Positions 1-10,884 of a DNA stretch of 64,000 bases are shown piece after piece. Each line of letters opens with the position of its first letter. Position 1 is the first letter of the stretch. Both the position numbers and the translations under genes were made by a program. The notes below the pieces were generated by a model that saw only the letters and a program-made list of their open reading frames with translations, did no database searches and was not told the DNA's origin. Source of the DNA: Meconema thalassinum (Eukaryota; Arthropoda; Insecta; Orthoptera; Tettigoniidae); assembly GCA_946902985.2 (NCBI GenBank), contig OX336388.2, positions 1,386,599,723-1,386,663,722 on the forward strand. Reading direction: 5' to 3'.

Positions 1-770
1 TTATCTTCCACGTCTCCTTTTCACAAGAGGGTCCAAGAAAATCCTAGTGGGTATTCAAAAATACTCTAACGATGCTGCAGGTTTTCAGAATTGCAGCCTT
101 TTGTGCAATAGTGTGGGTGTAAATGGGAAGATTTAGTGTGGCTAGATTTAATGAAAAGGATTTAGGTGTCAATCCGGTAGGAGAAAGGAGGAAAGGGAGG
201 ATCGTCACGTTTTTTTTGTCTCTAGATTATTATTAATATTATTATTATTATTATTATTATTATTGCAACACGTAGTAAATACACCGTAAATTCAACAATG
301 GCAGTTCCTATTGAAATTGTGTTCTGAAATTGAAGTTCTTTTAAGTTTGTGTTTGAAAATTCTGTTCGACTGACATACGACCGACATGCAGGATCAGACG
401 TCACCTACTCCTAAGGTACGTACGTTTTCATTTTATTTGAATGAGAGACGGCGAGTTTTTTCTTCAAAGGGGTCTTCTGACATGTTGCGGTGAATTGCTA
501 GGATGTAGGTCATGTGAATATTCATTGCGCGCGACTCGTATCAGGTCTTCTGGGGAATCACAGAAACGGACATATACAATATTAACACAGCAAGATGGAG
601 CAAATATCTATTAGGAAGGTCTTACTGTCAAACAGACCATTCGAGAACTCAGGATCTATAGAAGAAGAACAATAAGAATACATTCAATAACAATCTATTC
701 ATTATGGTGTTTGAAGCCATTTTCAGTGTTGCCAATTATAAGACAAATGGATTGCGTCAGTTAAGTCAGA
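1..770. other. No recognised gene; ATT microsatellite
   Basis: I recognise no coding or repeat family in this stretch apart from an (ATT)n run near 226-264. The minus-strand frame over 222-404 is partly made by that run (a poly-isoleucine tail) and is not credible. From about 705 the sequence resembles a motif also found at about 9230 and, inverted, at about 42275, which suggests dispersed repeat material. Confidence 0.5.
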
Positions 771-771
771 T

Positions 772-1020
772 ATGGAACAACTAGAGATCCCACTGGAACA
801 AACTCATGACCGTCTGATGTTCCGTCAGGTCAACCGACAGAGCGTTTTCCCAACGTCCCGTACAAGTAAGAAGATTACTGAAGCTAATTGGACAGAAGAA
901 AGAAGACTGACTCATAGTCAGAAAATGAGGGACTATTGGAGGAAGAAGAAGAAGAAGAAAGCAACAACTTTACCGAAGAGTAAATACGAGCCCGTAGTCC
1001 TAAGTAATCCTAAACGATAA
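772..1020 (+). pseudogene. C-terminal remnant of an RTE-type non-LTR retrotransposon protein
   Basis: The 82-codon frame ends in a basic tail, WTEERRLTHSQKMRDYW followed by a lysine run. From family knowledge this resembles the C-terminus of some insect RTE-type endonuclease/reverse transcriptase proteins. A second remnant at about 8020-8420 has a parallel tail (KEAHRKRMKDYW). No catalytic domain is present, so only the extreme 3' end of an element survives here. The lysine run comes from a GAA/GAG-rich 3' end. The ATG at 772 is probably just the first methionine inside the fragment. Assignment to RTE rather than another non-LTR clade is tentative. Confidence 0.5.
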
Positions 1021-1029
1021 AGAAAGAAA

Positions 1030-1590
1030 AAAAGTGTTCCCTATTCCTAATAATAAGACAGGCATATCTTCGTATTTATTTCCTATTGAAATTGTGTGGC
1101 TCCATCCAGCATCTCCAGATCCAGTTCGTTATCTTGGTGGTAAGAATTGGTATTGTAGACCAAAAGTAATCTATAGATCCGATTTTATAAGAGATTTTTG
1201 AGACGCTCTGTCATCAGTTTTAGATTGGGGCCATCCCAGAATATATGAAAAAATGACAGTTTATAGTTTTTTGGATTGAGAACTAGTACGAGACTTCCAG
1301 AATAATTTGATCTAAAACTTATTTCGAATATTATTTTGAGTGAAGGGGTGTCGAGGTCAGCCTTCATCTCGCACTCTCTGCATACCGCCATTAAACATAG
1401 AACACCAGCGACCAACCATTTGAGGGACACGACGTAGCTGATGGCAGCGTTGATTAGTTCCACACACCCAATCAGTACCCACGACAGCACGCACTTCCAT
1501 TCATGACCACGTTTCCAGCACTTGTCTTTCTCCACTAATCGTTCGGTCTGTTGATTTTTAAGAAAACATCGTTGTTGTTGAAGATGATTC
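1030..1590. other. Unassigned sequence
   Basis: No recognisable repeat or domain. A 135-codon minus-strand frame (1185-1592) has no motif I know and no neighbouring exon signals; I treat it as a chance frame. Confidence 0.4.
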
Positions 1591-1591
1591 A

Positions 1592-1745
1592 TTTAGGGGC
1601 TTTGTGTAGCCCCGTGTACTTGGGCGTGTGTAGAATTTGTATGATAACCTGTGTCACATGGATGTATGTACTAGTATGTGTGTGTCTTTGCAACTGAGGT
1701 AGGATTTTCTTCGGAAGCGGCCATGGCCTTAAGGGGATACGGAAT
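1592..1745 (-). repeat. SINE-A fragment (3' part)
   Basis: The segment around GGGGCTTTGTGTAGCCCCG, GTGTGTAGAATTTG and GGCCATGGCCTTAAG matches the 3' portion of SINE-A copies at 30.9 and 53.6 kb. The tRNA-like head is missing. Confidence 0.55.
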
Positions 1746-1759
1746 CGCCTATCTTACCA

Positions 1760-2275
1760 ATGTTAAATATGTTTAATTCATGTTCCTTTCCTCAGAATCT
1801 AATAAAGATATGGTAATGAAATGTATGTCACATTTTAATCAAACCTTACCTGACATATCAATGGAGCGTTTTTATATTGGACTTCAGAGGAGTAAGATTT
1901 CTTTCTTTTTTACTGTCAAAAATATAATTACTTTTTCTTAAAAGAAACAGCCAAAACCCAAACAGATTTACTTTAAACAAGGAAACTTCTCCATTAAAAT
2001 ATTTATCACTATGAAACAAATTTATGGTGAACATTTTACTGATCGGTGATAAACAAACAGTTTTTAGAAAGTGGAACTGAGGAAACTGCAGTTAAAACTT
2101 TCCACACATGATGATTATCTCATTGTTAGCGCAGGTGTAAATCAAAATTATGGCAGTTACTGATAGCTAACCTATAAGGTATTACACGTCATTTCAAAAG
2201 GGCAAACTTCACAAATTCATAAAATATAAAAATTATATAAATTGTTGATTTTGACAATTTTAACTGTTTCGTATC
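1760..2275. other. AT-rich unassigned sequence
   Basis: AT-rich with no recognisable gene, repeat family or RNA. Confidence 0.4.
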
Positions 2276-2279
2276 CCTG

Positions 2280-2450
2280 TAAGTTAGGTACAATCCCGGC
2301 ATTTGCCTGGAGTAAGTGGAAAACCAAGGAATCGAACCCGCCTCTTCTCAGTTTTGCTTCACGAGACTGAGTTTACCCCGTTCTAGCCTTCAGACCAGAA
2401 TTACATTTCTTGGCAGAGCCAAAAATACTAGTCACTACACCAGGAGGTGA
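2280..2450 (-). repeat. SINE-A copy, tRNA-derived, truncated
   Basis: On the minus strand this reads as a tRNA-like head (CTTGGCAGAGCC region, then the segment with a diverged GGTTCGATTCC-type B box) followed by the SINE-A body; CCCGGCATTTGCCTGGAGTA on the plus strand marks the body. Copies in this window on both strands share this order. Confidence 0.6.
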
Positions 2451-3153
2451 GTTCCCCATTAGAATAATGGGCTACGGTACTACGATACTCAGTCATCATA
2501 TTTCTAAATACCGTACCTTTCAGTACGATTCAGTTCTCCAGGGCCTCACAACTTGTGGGACGTTGGTTGGCGACCAAGGGACCCCAGCTGAGTTTGGCAT
2601 TATTTCCACTTATTTGTGCCGGGCTCCACTCTGTTATCTTTCCTCTCGACCTCTCGTGGTCAACTCTTGTTCTTTTCCGAACCGGACGTTATTTGGGTAT
2701 CCGAGGCCTAGGGAGTCTTTTACTTTCCCGCCTTAATTGGCCCTTGTCTCATCTCTCATGCTCCATCAGTCTTCGAGGGTTTAGCCTTCTTTTCCTTTTC
2801 ATTATATCTCCTGCCTTCTGCACAGGGCCCTCCACTTCTGGTGCACCCTCGATAGTGCTACACCCTCAAGGGCTCATGACTGGTGAGTTCGGGAGTTGGT
2901 AACCCCGAGGGATTCCTGAGCTGGGTCTGGTTTTCTCCCCTTTTTCCATTGCCTCTGGGGTGGACCCTCTCCTCTTTCCCTTTCCTATCTGCCTTCCATG
3001 GCTCTCCTTCTTTCCAAGTTCCTCAATCCTCGATGGTTGAAGGTATTTCTTTTTCCCCTGTCCCTTATTTACCTTATTCTCATTTTGTTTTCCATACCTT
3101 CTTCTAGTGTGTAATGCAAAAGTTAGTTTTAGTTATAAGTGTGTAGTTATAGC

Positions 3154-4869
3154 TAAAGCCCTACGTGGATATAGTTGGCATGACTGTGCGGATAGCGGAT
3201 AAGCTGCGGATAATGTTCGGAGTAAATTTGTGGATAGTTTTTAGAATACAATCTGAACTTGTTAAATATCATTATTAGGACCCGGATATTTATGACATAT
3301 CACATTTTTTCCGTTATGTTTTATTCATGACAAATGTAACATGATGATTTAAGTTAATCTCATTCAAAGTAGGCTATGTAATTAGGCATAATTAATACTC
3401 CCAACAGGAAAGGGTTGCCATTCTGGCTGTACAGCATTCATTTTAAACATAGCGCATTACATTCAAAGCCTAAGGGAACGACTTATTCCTCAAATGTCTA
3501 AATATGTTGCTTTAGTAATTTATGCTTTATCTAATTAAAACAAGATGTTCAATAAAGAACATATAGCCTACTTTCTCCTAAATGCATGGGTATTGTTATA
3601 ACTCTTTGTCCTTTTCAAGGAGTATAATTGAATGTTGGTTGTAGTAGCTTGTTATACGAATATTAAACATGAATATGAGGTGCCCTTTGCTTGTGCTACC
3701 TCTGTACAAAATTTCATTCAAATCGGTTTCACCGTGTTTGAATTCATATGGTGAATCCATTTGCACACATACATGGCCACTATCTGCAAGCTATTGGGCT
3801 GATAACCTTGTAGTTTGGTCAAAAGATACTTACCACATAAAGGTATATTGTTGCAAAATTTAGTAGAGATCAGAAGATTTGGTTGGTCGTAATTTGATTT
3901 AAGCTTTTAACATTTGGGTGGCCGCCATTACGTTTCCGTCAAGATGGCAGCGATATAAAACATGACATTGAGATGCCCTTTGCTAGTGCTACCTCAGTAC
4001 CAAATTTCGTTCAATTCGGTTTCACCGTATTTGAATAGATAGGGGAATCGATTTGCTCACAAACATGGCAGCCATCCTCAAATTATTGGGCTGATGACCT
4101 AGTAGTTTGGTCAAAAGATGCTTACCACAAAAAGGTATATTGTTGCAAAATTCAATAGAGATCAGATGATTAGGTTGGTCGTAATTTGATTTAAGCTTTT
4201 AACATTTGGGTGGCCGCCATTAAGTTTCCGTCAAGATGGCGGCGATATAAAACATAATACTGAGGTGCCCTTTACTAGTGCTACCTCTGTACCAAATTTC
4301 GTTCAATTCGGTTTCACCGTGTTTGAATAGATAGGGGGAATCAATTTGCACACAAACATGGCCGTCATCCTCAAATTATTGGGCTGATGATCTAGTAGTT
4401 TGATCAAAAGATTCTTTATACATAAAGGTATAATATTGTAAACATTGGTGGAGATCAGATGATTAGGTTGGTCGTAATTTGATTTAAGCTTTTAACATTT
4501 GGGTGGCCGCCATTACGTTTCCGTCAAGATGGCGGCGATATAAAACATGACACTGAGGTGCCCTTTGCTAGTGCTACCTCTGTACCAAATTTCATTCAAT
4601 TCGGATTCACCGTGTTCGAATTGATACGGGGGACAGACTTTCAGAGTACACACACTCACACACACACACAGAGACACGCAATTTTTCGCCCTGTGTTGAT
4701 CTCATAAGTCAACTTTCATTTTTTGCAAAAATCGATTTAGGCTAATATTATTGTAATGCCAGTAGATACGGATACCAAACGTACGAATGCGGAAAATGGT
4801 CGTGCGGATGCGGGGCGGATGCGGATAACAGTTGTGTGAATGTGGGGCGTTTATCCGCGCAGGGCTGTA
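3154..4869. mobile_element. Non-autonomous hAT element with 8-bp target duplication
   Basis: The left end TAAAGCCCTACGTGGATA and the inverted right end (TACAGCCCTGCGCGGATA read from the other strand) form an 18-bp imperfect terminal repeat. Both sides are flanked by the same 8 bases, GTTATAGC (3146-3153 and 4870-4877), the target-duplication size of the hAT superfamily. Inside are GCGGAT-rich subterminal motifs. No transposase is present. A related copy lies at 17818-18668. A Helentron-like element with satellite units occupies 3538-4745. Confidence 0.75.
3538..4745 (-). mobile_element. Helentron-like (HINE-type) element with about 290-bp satellite units
   Basis: Read on the minus strand it starts at about 4745 (TAGCCTAAATCG..., AT-rich hairpin, then GAGATCAACACAGGGCG and a TG/TCTG microsatellite). 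It runs through three to four tandem units of about 290 bp, with GATGGCGGCGATATAAAAC-type motifs near 3950, 4240 and 4537. It ends near 3538 with AAGTAGGCTATATG, a short hairpin (GTTC...GAAC) and CTTGTT. The subterminal inverted AGCCTA motif, internal microsatellite and 3' hairpin are the layout known for Helentron-associated elements of the DINE-1/HINE type. It has no Rep/helicase gene. The ends were placed by comparison with the uninterrupted hAT copy at 17.8-18.7 kb. Confidence 0.6.
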
Positions 4870-4963
4870 GTTATAGCTTACATTCCATTATCATTTTCAC
4901 TAAAACCCAAACTATTATGGGCCGATAACCCAGATGTTAGGCCCCTTAAAACAAAACAAAATT

Positions 4964-5635
4964 TACGACCCTTACAGTAGTCGCATATGATGTGTAACAT
5001 CTGACTTAGAAGAAACCTCATGTGAAATTGTTGATACACCGGTATTTTATACTATTATTGGCACAAATATTAATCTATTTTAAAAGGGAGTGTTTTACAA
5101 ATATTGTAGTTTATAACACGGAACTCATTTTCTTAAATGATTTGTAGCTTCCACCAGCACTAGCCTAAATAAAGAATACGATATGGATCAACTAGATTAA
5201 TAGACACGACACCGCTCATAACCTTAAATGCCTTATAAATAGGCCAACTTGCGTATAAATGCAATGTGCACAGCAGTTGATCATGAAAGGCTTGCCCAGT
5301 TCCCGGACCTCTTGATTCACAGACCAACAGAAGTTAAATTCTTCTATTAACTTCTACTAAAACAAATACACTGAATTTCATATGGATTCTGTTAAAGTGA
5401 GTCATATTGATATGATTAGCAGCAGAGTATCAAGAAGGCAGTGCGAGAGTAGAAATATCAAGTAGGCAGTGAAGGAAAAAAAGAGTGTCTTGGAATTGTT
5501 ATGTATTATTAGTGTGTAAATAAAAAAGATTTTTGTGTGTTGATGAATGTCCAGGAGGGATACGATTCAGCTGGCATTTTTCAAAATAACTCCCCAAAAA
5601 ATTACAGCAACCGAGTGGAAAGATGTTACACATCA
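4964..5635 (+). mobile_element. Family G repeat, copy 1
   Basis: Bounded by TGATGTGTAACATC (about 4990) and its inverse GATGTTACACATCA (5622-5635), plus a conserved left flank reading CTTACAGTAGTCGCATA. TATAAATAGG near 5233 and AATAAA near 5520 lie in the order expected of an LTR promoter and poly(A) signal, and the inverted repeats begin TG and end CA. This could be a solo LTR, but the conserved flank outside the inverted repeat argues against a simple one. Other copies: 6855-7656 and 60661-61674, both inverted relative to this one. Confidence 0.45.
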
Positions 5636-5639
5636 ACAG

Positions 5640-6200
5640 TTATCATCATCATAACGCAGACATGTGTTGTGGCAGTATTGAGCGCTGGGCTGACTCCAGA
5701 CCAGAGTCCTGCACTAGCCACAGTAAGGTCACTTGTCCTCTGGCCTCACGGGGCACTCTATTATTCACCAACAACGAAGCGCAGTTAATCATTTACAGCC
5801 GTCATAAACATGAACACGAAGTGTACTCTTCCTCCATGTCGACATAAAAATTGTACATTCTAATGTCATCACATGCTCTGCTGCTTTGTACCGACTACTG
5901 TAACAGGACACTCTTCAAGGTGCTTTCAAAAATCACGTTCCATGAGTGGTTCGATACTAGAACATGGTATATCACAGCTGTTATTTTCTATGGTATCTCC
6001 ACTAATATACTGAATAAGGGAACCGGACGTGAACTCATCGATCTGGAACACATGGACGGTAAGAATCAAAGTGGTGCAAGTCAAACTTAGTTCTCATACA
6101 ACACTAATATATACAACTCTTCCTCCTTTCAGCACAAAATATTTATAACAAATCTTAGTACAAGTTTCGGATTAACTGTAGTCCTTTGTCAGCCAACACA
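5640..6200. other. Unassigned sequence
   Basis: No recognisable repeat or gene. The 5851-6090 and similar frames have no known motif. Confidence 0.35.
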
Positions 6201-6204
6201 AATC

Positions 6205-6550
6205 ATCTAGCATTCTTGGCTGCTGCCTTGGGGGTTGGGTTTGATTCCCGGCTCTGCCAAGAGATTTAAATTTCAATTTAAATTCTGGTCTGAGAGTTAG
6301 AATGAGGTACCCTCAACCTCGTGCAACTAAACAGAGGAGAGGAGGGTTTGATTCCCATCTAGGGCATCTTGGAAGTGTTCATTACGTGGTCTCCTACTTC
6401 TACTCCAGACAAATGCCGGAATGGTTCCTAAATTAAGTCCACGGGTGCCTCCTTCCAAATCCTAGCCTTAATTACAAAATCACAACAATAAGACAGACTC
6501 CACAAATACCCAAGTATTCAGGGCTACATGATCACAATTTCTCAAAGTCT
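6205..6550 (+). repeat. SINE-A copy, tRNA-derived
   Basis: The tRNA-like head contains a B-box-like GGGTTTGATTCCCGGC near 6235. The body follows: CTTCTACTCCAGACAAATGC, GGTTCCTAAATTAAG and a tail region with CCCAAGTATTCAGGGCTAC. It is nearly full length and matches copies at 19.9 and 54.8 kb. Confidence 0.65.
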
Positions 6551-6854
6551 CTGAAGGAACCGACAGCAATACGCAATAGGAGATCATGGAAACCACTTAT
6601 TCACACACACAATAGCTGGCAGACAAGACTGGACGTTGAAGGGCAAAACAGTCTTTAATGGAAATGAATGAAAGAATGAATCCATATAGCCATTCCTTAC
6701 TTCATCCCTGTCTAACATTGATCAGATACCAGCAGCTGTGCCATAAATTGTATCAGTAATTCTGCTCAAGAAACAATGCACTTTCCTCCTGCTCCGGTGC
6801 TTTCATATGCTCCTAAACACTAACTTCATGATATACTTGACATACCACAGTTTT

Positions 6855-7656
6855 TGATGTGTAACATCTTTCCACTCGGTATCTGGATACTTTTGTGGCA
6901 CTCGGTAGCTGGACATTTTTGTGGGAGTGATTTTGGAAAAGAGACGGAAGTGGATGGGACGGAAGTGCATGGGACGAAAACAATGAGCGCGCGCGGTGGC
7001 GGAGATCGGTACAACGACGTACTGTAAGCCATAAGACTAAGTGGAATGTAAATCGCATACGGTTTACCTCAAGGTTTGTAGGCCCCATTAAAGAAATTCT
7101 TACAATAAATCATCTTCAAGTTGTCGTTCTTTGGTGTGAAAATATTAATTATATCATATTTTCTGAAAACAATTACGATTTATTAAATCTTCATACTTTT
7201 GCTGTATTCTTAATCGCATCAACCAACACTCCAAACAACGTAGGAATTCAGTATATTAACACCAACTACTAACAATAATTGAAACTTCGTTGGTCTAAAC
7301 GTATCACTGGGAGAAACGCATTTAATATACCTACTGCACACCTAATTTTTTATCGCGGCTATACTTGGCAGTGCGCTATATCGGCAATAAGAGGCCATTT
7401 TCAATAACACCGCTGGCATGGGTTCACTAACTGGCCAGTATAAAGCGCAGCTCGCATCAAGTAGACAGTGGATTGCTCCCGCATACAGTTGCAGGTATAT
7501 GTCACTACTGCAGATGCTATGGCGAATCCTTTAATGTTTGCTGGCACAAGGTCACTATGAGTTCATTCTTTAAAAAATGCGAGTAAGTAATATGGACTTA
7601 TTCGAATAACATGTCAGATGTTACACATCATATGCGACTACTGTAAGGCTCGTATC
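6855..7656 (-). mobile_element. Family G repeat, copy 2
   Basis: Starts with TGATGTGTAACATCTTTCCA and ends with GATGTTACACATCATATGCG then ACTACTGTAAGGCTCG. It is inverted relative to copy 1; on the minus strand it carries an AATAAA near 7180. No coding capacity; the frames at 6813-7088 are shadows. Confidence 0.5.
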
Positions 7657-7927
7657 TCTTTTTCCTTAGTTTTCTTTTAATTATATTTGTTTTTAATCAG
7701 TTATTCTCCCAGCTTGGCTCCTCCCACGGGCTCTGCGAGGGATCATTCCTCTACCATCGCGAGGATGGTGTCTGGGAGCTGAACACACTTTGTCAGCAGA
7801 TACAACTAGGAAAGGAGGCGAACGCTAACTTGGGTCTAATTAAGGAAGAGTCAGGGAAGGGATTTTGGAAGGAAGTCAGCCGATGCCTATGACCGTGAAT
7901 GTAACCTACGCCGCATTGCGGTTACAT

Positions 7928-7933
7928 TAAAAT

Positions 7934-7996
<63 letters not shown>
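7928..7996. repeat. (AAT)n microsatellite
   Basis: About 20 uninterrupted AAT/TAA triplets. It creates the poly-isoleucine and poly-leucine minus-strand frames here, which I discard. Confidence 0.9.
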
Positions 7997-8019
7997 GGCC
8001 AGTCAGAGAAAATGGAGAG

Positions 8020-8393
8020 CACGGGAGGCGACATAACAACGACAGGATAACGGACTTGATGCGAAAAAGGAGCTCGCAGAGACTGACCAACCACATATTT
8101 TCCTACTTTGTAGACGAGAAAACCAAGGAACCATGGTTCTCTGAGATCGAAAAAGATCTTATAGAAGTAGGGATTTCGCTTGAGGACATTAAAGAACGTC
8201 TTCCTCTCCAGAAAAAAATACTTAGAGTACACCAGCGATTCCAAGAAAAGCCAAAACTGAGAACAGGCAAGAAGTGACGGCTGACAGAAAGGAGGCGCAC
8301 AGGAAACGGATGAAGGACTACTGGGAAAAGATTAAAGCTCAAAGACAGTTGAAGTAACGTAGCCCATAGCTGGCGGAAGCGACGACGAAGAGG

Positions 8394-8425
<32 letters not shown>

Positions 8426-8430
8426 TGGGG
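8020..8430 (+). pseudogene. C-terminal remnant of an RTE-type non-LTR retrotransposon protein
   Basis: The frame from 8056 reads RLTNHIFSYFVDEKTKEPWF, then SEIEKDLIEVGISLEDIKER, and stops at 8275. Beyond the stop the same frame resumes with KEAHRKRMKDYWEKIKAQ and runs into a (GAA)n tract at 8386-8425. This layout matches the C-terminal region of insect RTE-type proteins and parallels the remnants at 772-1020 and at about 35245-35540. At least one stop codon is in place and there is no RT or endonuclease core, so this is a dead 3' fragment. The poly-GAA tract probably arose from the element's 3' end. Confidence 0.55.
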
Positions 8431-8659
8431 CCTTTAGTACAAAAGTACGCAAGCAAAATTTCGTGGAGAAATCTTAAACGAAAACTGGTAGGAAGTGGTC
8501 CACAGAACGCACAGTGTAGCCATGAAGAGATTTTGAGGGGATAAGAAGGCAAAAACTATCAAGCCAACTAACAAGTTCAAACTTATAACGAAGAAGAAGG
8601 AGAAGAAGAATGTTATTGGTATGCCGTCCCTTTTAACTGCTGAGGCATTTAGAAACACC

Positions 8660-8805
8660 TGAATTTTGCCCCGTCGACCTGTTGGTCGCGTGGTGGTGAA
8701 AATGGGAAACCACGAAAACCATTTTCAGAACGGCTGAAGTGGGATTCGAACGCACGCTCTCCTGATGCCAGCGAGGTTTGAGCTAGCGCGTTAGCCTTTA
8801 CTGCT
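8660..8805 (-). repeat. SINE-B copy (truncated)
   Basis: GTGGTGAAAATGGGAAACCA and CGGCTGAAGTGGGATTCGAA with a tRNA-like head on the minus strand. It matches the inverse of the fuller copy at 32914-33115. A short SINE-D 3' end precedes it at about 8605-8660. Confidence 0.6.
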
Positions 8806-8879
8806 GTGTGTAAAACATTCTCCTCTCCAGTTACAGAAGTCTCATTTCCGGATAGCTCCTGTTCCAGTTAAAAGTGCGT

Positions 8880-9115
8880 ATGAGCCTCGCCCAGCCGGTA
8901 TCCTCAGAGGGTGTGGCTGTTCCGACAGATGGTGTGTGTGCTCGATGCCTTGCTTGAACCAAGAGAGCGTGGGTTTTAATCCCACTTAGGTCGTCCTGAA
9001 TATGGGTTTCGTGATTTTCCAATTTCACCACCAGGCAAATGCCGCAACGGTTCTTTTCAATAGGTCCACAGCCGATTTACTTCCAAAATGTCTTTCCTGA
9101 CCCGTCCTGTATATA
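8880..9115 (+). repeat. SINE-B copy, diverged
   Basis: Diverged tRNA-like head (GAGAGCGTGGGTTTTAATCC), then GTCCTGAATATGGGTTTCGT, CCAGGCAAATGCCGCAACGG and TGACCCGTCC at the end, in the same order as the copy at 32914. Confidence 0.6.
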
Positions 9116-9221
9116 CAATTAATTTAATTTAATTAATTTTAAAATCTTTAAAAAATGTTAGTGATTTAACACTGAAAGAGAATTTTGGAAAATATAATAA
9201 TATTCATGCTGACAAATATAA

Positions 9222-9430
9222 TTATGGTGTTTGAAGTCACTTTTCAGTGTTGCCTTAGTAATCGAAATGTAATGGTTTTCAGTCGGTCAACATGACTGTA
9301 CCCGATTGTAATGGGTGATTACCTAATCATGAAAAATATTTACATGTGATTAATAAATACACTTGGATGACCAGTCAAGCGATTAAATCCGGATCCATAT
9401 CGAAACTGGTCATCCAAGTGTAGTCTATTT
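9222..9430. mobile_element. Family H inverted-repeat element, rearranged copy (H1)
   Basis: Carries the family H end TCAGTCGGTCAACATGACTG at about 9280. A perfect 16-bp inverted repeat follows (ACACTTGGATGACCAG at 9359-9374 and its complement at 9406-9421) around a 31-base loop. The repeat is the stem I / stem III side of the ribozyme-like core seen complete at 47.4 kb. The core itself is broken here. Confidence 0.5.
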
Positions 9431-9441
9431 ATTCATCTCAT

Positions 9442-9669
9442 AGAAGGACATGGCCTAGACTGAACAGAATACGGACTGGCCAGAGTGTTTTTGCTGATGC
9501 GATGTTCAAATGGAACAAATTACTATCTCCTGCATGTGATTGTGGTGACGAGAGACACATTACCTCCCATATTGTACGTGGTTGTTCTCTGAGAGCATAT
9601 CCAGGCGCCCTCGGGGATTTTGTGCGTGTGACTCCACATTAAGTGGATTATTTGAGGAAATATGTGATA
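9442..9669 (+). pseudogene. C-terminal zinc-knuckle remnant of a Jockey-type non-LTR retrotransposon
   Basis: The frame starting at 9442 reads WPRLNRIRTGQSVFADAMFK, then SPACDCGDERHITSHIVRGC, with CxCG, H and C residues spaced as in the C-terminal zinc knuckle of Jockey-type reverse transcriptases (known family trait). A TAA interrupts the frame near 9641. Only this C-terminal domain remains; nothing upstream matches an RT. A related remnant lies on the minus strand at 50986-51345. Confidence 0.65.
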
Positions 9670-9737
9670 AATATGTTGTTCTTCTGTGATGTCTAATATT
9701 ACTCTATGCCATGCGATTAATAATAATATTAACCTCA

Positions 9738-10880
9738 TGTCAATTTTTAGCCTACTTTTCACATTTTGCAAAAATGAGGAAAAAGTAGACTTACGAGATC
9801 GGGCAAATGTGTGTCTGTCTGTCTGTTCTTCTGTCTGTCGGTCTGGCTGTGTGTGTGTCCCCCCCCCTATCAACTCCTAAACGGCTGCAGCAATCGAAAG
9901 AAAATTTGGCAGGAGTAAAGATCTATACCTGAATATCTCACGGCCATGTTTGAAAATGATGTCAGTGCTACCAACTGCTGAAGAATTGCAATTGAAATTT
10001 GAGCTCCATGTTGGATATCTTGGAAGGTATGAATGGGAGCTATTTCAAAATTGGCACACGCATAGATAATAATATTGCAGTTTAATTTCCATGAGGCCAT
10101 ACATGGCAGTGTTGCCAAAATGATTATAAGCCTGCTGATAGGTCCAAATTTTATATGCATATAACTTCTACACTATCGATTGGATTTCAACCAAATTTCG
10201 TATGTGCTGTGTGTTCATAAACAGATATGACTGAGCGTATTCTTAACAGCCACCAGGGCTGCCAACTGTTAATAAATGCTCTCAATTTTTTTTATCCAAA
10301 TACCCATATATCATAAAGTATGCAAGCCAATAGCTCTAAACTTTGCACACGTATAGTACCTGGCATTCTAGATTAATTTGGAGTAACTAATATAGGCCAA
10401 CGCCAGTGCTGCCAATATGATTCTAAGCCTGCGGAATAGGTCCAATTTTAAAATGCATGTAACTTCTACACTAACTAATGGATTTCATTCAAAATTGACA
10501 CAACAATAGATCATATTATTTCAGATTAGTTCTGACCAATACCTGTATGTCTTTGTTGCCAACATGATTTTACGCGCGCTGTTAGATCCAATGTTTAACT
10601 GCATGTAACGTCCATGCTATTCATTGACTTCAACCAAATGTTGTATTCTGTACCTTAAGAGATAGATCTAAGAATATTTTCAGTCACCAGGGCTGCCAAC
10701 TGTAGTTCTCTATTAGGCTACATTATGCCAGGTATACAGTACTTCGAACTAATTAGAAATTTCGATATTACCAACTTAATTTCGTCATTATTCTAGATAG
10801 ATCCATATAGATTAATCATTGGCATTAATCTTAAATTTTAAGAAAAGTAGGCTCTTTAGTTCGTCACGGAACTTCTTGTT
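9738..10880 (+). mobile_element. Helentron-like (HINE-type) element
   Basis: The 5' end reads TTTTTAGCCTACTTTTC and folds with GAAAAAGTAGACTTACGAG. Next come a (GTCT)n microsatellite (9815-9850) and an AACGGCTGCAGCAATC box. The core has repeated CACCAGGGCTGCCAACTG segments (10252, 10684). The 3' end is GAAAAGTAGGCTC, hairpin AGTTCGTCACGGAACT and CTTGTT near 10877. The subterminal inverted repeat, microsatellite and 3' hairpin fit the HINE/DINE-1 type. No coding capacity. Confidence 0.6.
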
Positions 10881-10884
10881 TTTT

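Larger units (their letters stand above)
2530..4965 (+). mobile_element. Retroposon F copy, interrupted by a hAT element
   Basis: Family F begins near CTTGTGGGACGTTGGTTGGC, continues through GGTGCACCCTCGATAGTGC and GGGATTCCTGAGCTGGGTC, and ends in GGGCCGATAACCCAGATG then TTAGGCCCCTTAAAAC. Here body and tail are separated by the hAT element at 3154-4869. Other copies lie at 19.4 kb (minus), 20.5 kb, 41.4 kb (minus) and 45.7 kb. The 41.4 kb copy has an 11-bp target duplication and an (ATC)n tail, so mobilisation by reverse transcription is likely. I see no RT and no clear pol III promoter, so the class is undecided. Frames within it (2410-3107) are shadows. Confidence 0.65.

Noticed and set aside
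1185..1592. 135-codon minus-strand frame as a gene
   Set aside because: No domain, odd composition, no promoter or splice context; within repeat-like DNA.
4964..5635. Definite solo LTR
   Set aside because: Ends TG...CA and promoter-like signals fit, but sequence outside one end is conserved between copies and no short target duplication was found.
7887..8244. Poly-Ile/poly-Leu minus-strand frames
   Set aside because: Products of the (AAT)n microsatellite and of antisense to the RTE-type remnant.
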